From Saccoglossus kowalevskii (lineage: Eukaryota > Hemichordata > Enteropneusta > Harrimaniidae), in assembly GCF_000003605.2 (NCBI RefSeq), contig NW_003131853.1, positions 1,162,851 through 1,212,070 on the forward strand: DNA of 49,220 nucleotides, in the 5' to 3' direction. Positions 46,277-49,220 of this stretch are shown in pieces. The notes below the pieces were generated by a model. It ran no database searches. It was not told the origin of the DNA and saw nothing but the letters and a program-made list of their open reading frames with translations. The translations under genes and the position numbers were made by a program. Every line of letters starts with the position of its first letter. Position 1 is the first letter of the stretch.

Positions 46277-48158
46277 CTGAAAACAAAATAATAAGTAAAA
46301 TAATCAGCTAAAATTATTGCAGTTGTAGTCCGTTGCTCAACAATCTCAGGTTGGGAAAAGAATCATGTCAAATCGCTGACACTATTTTTTTGCAAAAACC
46401 ATGCAAAAAGTTTTATTTTTGTTGACCGAGCAACATAAATTGTTACTGTTGTTGAACGTCCACATTTAGTAACTCGGACTTTAATTAATAGTTAACTGAC
46501 CTCGAGTTACGGGCAACATACAACGTTAAACCAAACATAAAATCTAGGTTGCCCATAACTCGGAAGTTCGGTTAATTGTTAATTAAAAGTTCGAATTACT
46601 AAATATAGACGTTAAACAAGAGTAACAATTTATGTTGCCCCTAACTCGAAGTTTGGTTAACATCGACTTACAAATTTGGGCGTGATTGAGCAAAAGTGGG
46701 CGCGGTTTCTAAAATATGAGCGTTTTTTTGTAACTGATTTACTCAATCATGACTCAAACAATGCAGCATCACTTTGTATATATCCTACATGATGTTCGTT
46801 AACAATCTATACGACATTCATTTACCATGTTACACAAACTAAAACTTTCACTTCATGAGCTTCTTTTCAGTCATTCGCAAGATCGCTAGTTTCGCGGCTG
46901 CCCCCTTTTCGTACTACGTGCTAGTAGTATTGAGGCTTTCCCTATAGTTTTATTAGCGCTTCCCTTTGTAGTGCAATCGCATATTTTGAGCTCGAATGAT
47001 AGTCGGTCTCTCAATTATGTCCAACTCCGTCTACATACATTCCGTGACGTAATAATGACGTACCTATTGCTCCAGCCACCATCTTGTAAAGTTTCTTTTT
47101 ATTGATTTCAAGATAATTTGGCTGCTTCTTCGAGACCCTTTTCGGGGGTACGTGGGGCACAATCGTGTTCCTACTCTCCGAATGTTTCGGTTTAAACCGC
47201 TCCCTACAGAATCTGTAAGGCATGTGACGGTCATTATGTCGAACATATATACCCATCATGAATAAACATAGTTGTTGTCGTAGCAACCAATGCGCATGCG
47301 TAAATCACCCTTTTAAATATGTGGGTTCTTACTGCATAAGTTGCACAATGTAAGTAAGTTTTATAATAATACTATCGTGACCGAACAACTATCATGAACT
47401 TACTTTTTCCAAAAGTGGAGAAGAACTGTGAAGATTGAGACGGCTGCATCGTGGAAAAGACCCCGTTCTATAACACCATTGTGGTATGCATCCAAAATGG
47501 CATCCGCTGTGTCCTGGGATACGTTGATCTGGAAAAAAAACATTGCGTTATAGGGGCACCTTCCAGTTAAGATTAATTTCACAACAAATTTACTTTCTGG
47601 ATTAAAATAACAATGGATAACAAAAGATTAACATTGTAAACAACATAAACAATAGTGTCCCATGATTCTTTGGTGCAATCCATGGGATTGAGCGGTTCCC
47701 CTTTAAGTTAGACAACTGAACACACTTAAAAATGCCAAATAATCGCTGCCTGTGTACCGATGGGATAAAACACGGATAGATTATACATTATGGTTTTCAC
47801 GATAGGAGGCCTTTTTTTTTAGCTGTAGGTGCGTTATCTTAGTGTTACGATGTCCACGCAGGGCCAAGTTTCTGCTACCTGTGATGTTTTACACCACCCT
47901 AACCAGAAGTATAACACTCCATCGAAAATTTAAATGGCACATATGCAACGAAACTCGTCTTAAGGTGGGATAGGCAACTGAACACAATAATGGCATTTTT
48001 GTGAAAAACTTTGTCGTACCTGCAGTTTTGGTGGCAGTTGTGATTCTATAAAACAATCCACGATAGCTTGGGCTTTCATGTGAACCAGTATCTCGTCGTC
48101 TGGCGAGTACGTCCCAGTGAGTGCTGCACGGGCGACCTCATCAACGCATTCTTTAAAT
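45936..48158 (-). CDS. RGS22: RGS22-like protein, C-terminal part with RGS domain end (4 exons, 5' end outside window)
   Basis: RGS22 is a large animal protein with several RGS domains, found mainly in testis and ciliated tissue, where it binds G-alpha subunits. Exons 48158-48020, 47528-47404, 47212-47064 and 46276-45936 join in phase to give 250 residues and a stop. The first two carry the C-terminal half of an RGS helical bundle: HMKAQAIVDCFIESQLPPKL, QINVSQDTADAILDAY and FHDAAVSIFTVLLHFWKKF, matching the family pattern (helix, LPPxLQI, ID-type turn, FDxAQ-type helix, WxxF). The third is basic (FKPKHSESRN, PPKRVSKKQPNYLEINKKKL). The last starts DDDPMISFSFSHGLRLILPP and ends in a Ser/Arg-rich tail, TATSSSTEESI. 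The RGS22 name rests on the LPPxLQ and C-terminal-extension pattern. Another multi-RGS protein is possible. Earlier exons lie beyond 49220. Confidence 0.65.
46431..46663. mobile_element. Foldback element with about 87-bp arms in an RGS22-like intron
   Basis: The left arm 46431-46517 and right arm 46548-46637 are inverse copies: CAACATAAATTGTTACT, TTGTT(G/T)AACGTC, ATTTAGTAA(C/T)TCG, CGAGTTA(C/T)GGGCAAC, with a 30-base loop. A third copy of the motif ATGTTGCCC.TAACTCG lies at 46633-46663. Non-coding. Confidence 0.75.
47064..47212 (-). CDS. RGS22: RGS22-like exon (basic linker)
   Basis: 149 bases after ATGCCTTACAG: FCRERFKPKHSESRNTIVP, PPKRVSKKQPNYLEINKKK, LYKMVAGAI. Donor GTACGT. Confidence 0.75.
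47404..47528 (-). CDS. RGS22: RGS22-like exon (RGS helices, second part)
   Basis: 125 bases after TTTTTTTTCCAG: INVSQDTADAILDAYHNGVI, ERGLFHDAAVSIFTVLLHFW, K. A TAA appears if the frame is read on, but the donor GTAAGTT takes the exon out before it. Confidence 0.8.
47549..47709 (+). mobile_element. MITE-like repeat, family E copy 2 (RGS22-like intron)
   Basis: The same sequence as 3349-3514 in the same orientation, about 160 bp, slightly shorter in the middle (GATTAACATTGTAAAC). The left end is more decayed. Confidence 0.7.
48020..48158 (-). CDS. RGS22: RGS22-like exon (RGS helices, first part)
   Basis: 139 bases after acceptor CTACTTTCAG: FKECVDEVARAALTGTYSPD, then DEILVHMKAQAIVDCFIESQ and LPPKLQ. 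Donor GTACGA. Confidence 0.8.
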
Positions 48159-48351
48159 CTGAAAGTAGATTATTTTGTTTTTCGAAAACAAATGCAATGA
48201 TTGTTTTCATTTAGCGTCAATCTCAGACAACTAGTCTGAGTGTCAACATAACTACACAGCGATTCACGCTGAGAGCAGAAACAGTAGTTTGTGTTCGCAA
48301 TGAACCGGTTGTATCACGTTTATAAAACAGACAGAAATTTAAATACAAACT

Positions 48352-49050
48352 AGCAGCCTGTCGGCTGAGATAGCTCCGCTGGTATCAATGCACATTTCAA
48401 TTAAAGAACTGAAGATATCACCAGAAAATGAACAATATGTATAGTATTAAAGCAACCAGACTTGCTTTTTCAAAAAAAATTTGAAAATATAACTTTTTAT
48501 CAAAAATATTCATTAAAATGATTAGATAATTGAAGAATAAAATCATCACGAAATGAACAAATCTGAGAGAGGTCTACCTGTAGTACCTATGTAGTATATA
48601 TAATATCAAAGCAATATCACTTTTTACCAAAAATTACAAAAAATATTCATGAAAATTAGAGAATTAAAGATATCATCACGAAATGAACAAATCTGAAAGA
48701 GGTCCACATGTAGTACCTAGATATGTAATATCAAAGCAATTGGACTTTCGGTTTTTATCAAGAAGTCGAAAATATCACTTTTTACCAAAAATATTCATGA
48801 AAATTAGAGAATTAAAGGTATCATCACGAAAAGAACAATTCTGAGAGAGGTCCACATGTAGTACTTACTTATGTAATATCTAAGCAATTGGACTTGCGGT
48901 TTTTAACAAGAATTCGAAAATATCACTTTTTACCAAAAATGACAAACATATTTATCAAAATTAGAGAATTAAAGATATAATCACAAAATAATAATCTGAG
49001 AGAAGTCCACCCACGTACCAAGTATCAAATAATTTGGGCTAGCGGTTCTT
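48352..49050 (+). mobile_element. Family A tandem-unit element, copy 2
   Basis: The same left end as 34836 (AGCAGCCTGTCGGCTGAGAT then AGCTCCGCTG) and about four units with ATATCACTTTTTACCAAAAA. The array stops near 49050 without the terminal hairpin seen at 35962, so the right end is lost or replaced. Confidence 0.7.
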
Positions 49051-49056
49051 AAAGGC

Positions 49057-49089
49057 CCAATTCACTTGCCCTGGGCAAGTGTGAATTGG
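49057..49089. repeat. Palindrome next to the family A copy
   Basis: CCAATTCACTTGCCC and its inverse with two extra bases (GGGCAAGTGTGAATTGG) lie almost back to back. It may start another element that continues to the window edge. Confidence 0.6.
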
Positions 49090-49220
49090 AGGTGTGGCTA
49101 TTCTAATGCATGGTGTTAATCACTTGCGTAGCCTATGATGCATCCTGTTTCAGCGGTCCAACATCACATGACTTTGATTGACAGTAGTAATTATTCAAGA
49201 TTAGTCGCGCATCCCTTTCC

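Noticed and set aside
47011-47286. A separate small gene with an X-box promoter on the minus strand
   Set aside because: The frame runs back past the acceptor ATGCCTTACAG at 47213. From there it continues the preceding RGS exon in phase, so it is an internal exon of the RGS22-like gene.
47401-47582. RGS22-like protein ending at the TAA near 47402
   Set aside because: The TAA is part of a strong donor (GTAAGTT), and the downstream exons extend the frame in phase for another 160 residues.

Overview
The window is spliced nuclear DNA from an AT-rich animal genome. Coding pieces are short exons with GT-AG borders, introns run from about 0.1 to 3.5 kb, and there are no operons. I infer a marine-type invertebrate (lophotrochozoan or invertebrate deuterostome) from the large load of small non-autonomous repeats and from conserved animal genes. 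The sequence alone does not fix the phylum.

Four host genes can be supported. (1) 1208-5709, plus strand: the last seven coding exons of DGAT1, the ER enzyme that makes triacylglycerol. (2) 11078-14717, minus strand: the last two visible exons of a PM20D2-type M20 dipeptidase; its N-terminal exons are lost in or beyond an assembly gap. (3) 20158-34120, minus strand: a complete-looking 11-exon coding model (764 codons plus stop) for a single-pass receptor with signal peptide, three CUB-type domains, one LDLa module, a transmembrane helix and a long tail with two PPxY motifs. (4) 45936-48158, minus strand: the last four exons of an RGS22-like protein, including the end of an RGS domain. They are independent genes rather than a pathway. 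DGAT1 and RGS22 both lie on human 8q, so old linkage is possible.

Nearly everything else is introns and intergenic DNA packed with short mobile-element relics. Elements built from tandem units of about 140-325 bp lie at 1-494, 8105-8440, 9474-10810, 24411-25593, 34836-35993 and 48352-49050; three of them end in a strong hairpin whose stem motif recurs at the left end, an architecture like Pearl/DINE-type non-autonomous Helentrons. MITE-like elements include a hAT-like one (16185-16586), a PIF/Harbinger-like one (38504-38902), a 1.96-kb TA-flanked element (27086-29045), a pair of roughly 109-bp inverted repeats (44631-45348) and an intronic foldback (46431-46663). A perfect 2 x 137-bp tandem duplication lies at 32467-32740. 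Two N gaps lie at 14733-15105 and 26677-26886.

No RNA gene, CRISPR array or complete autonomous transposon was found. The points most worth following up are the three-CUB/PPxY receptor, the Lys in place of a zinc-ligand His in the PM20D2-like enzyme, the shared hairpin-ended architecture of several repeat families, and the excess of the octamer TACCGGTA.
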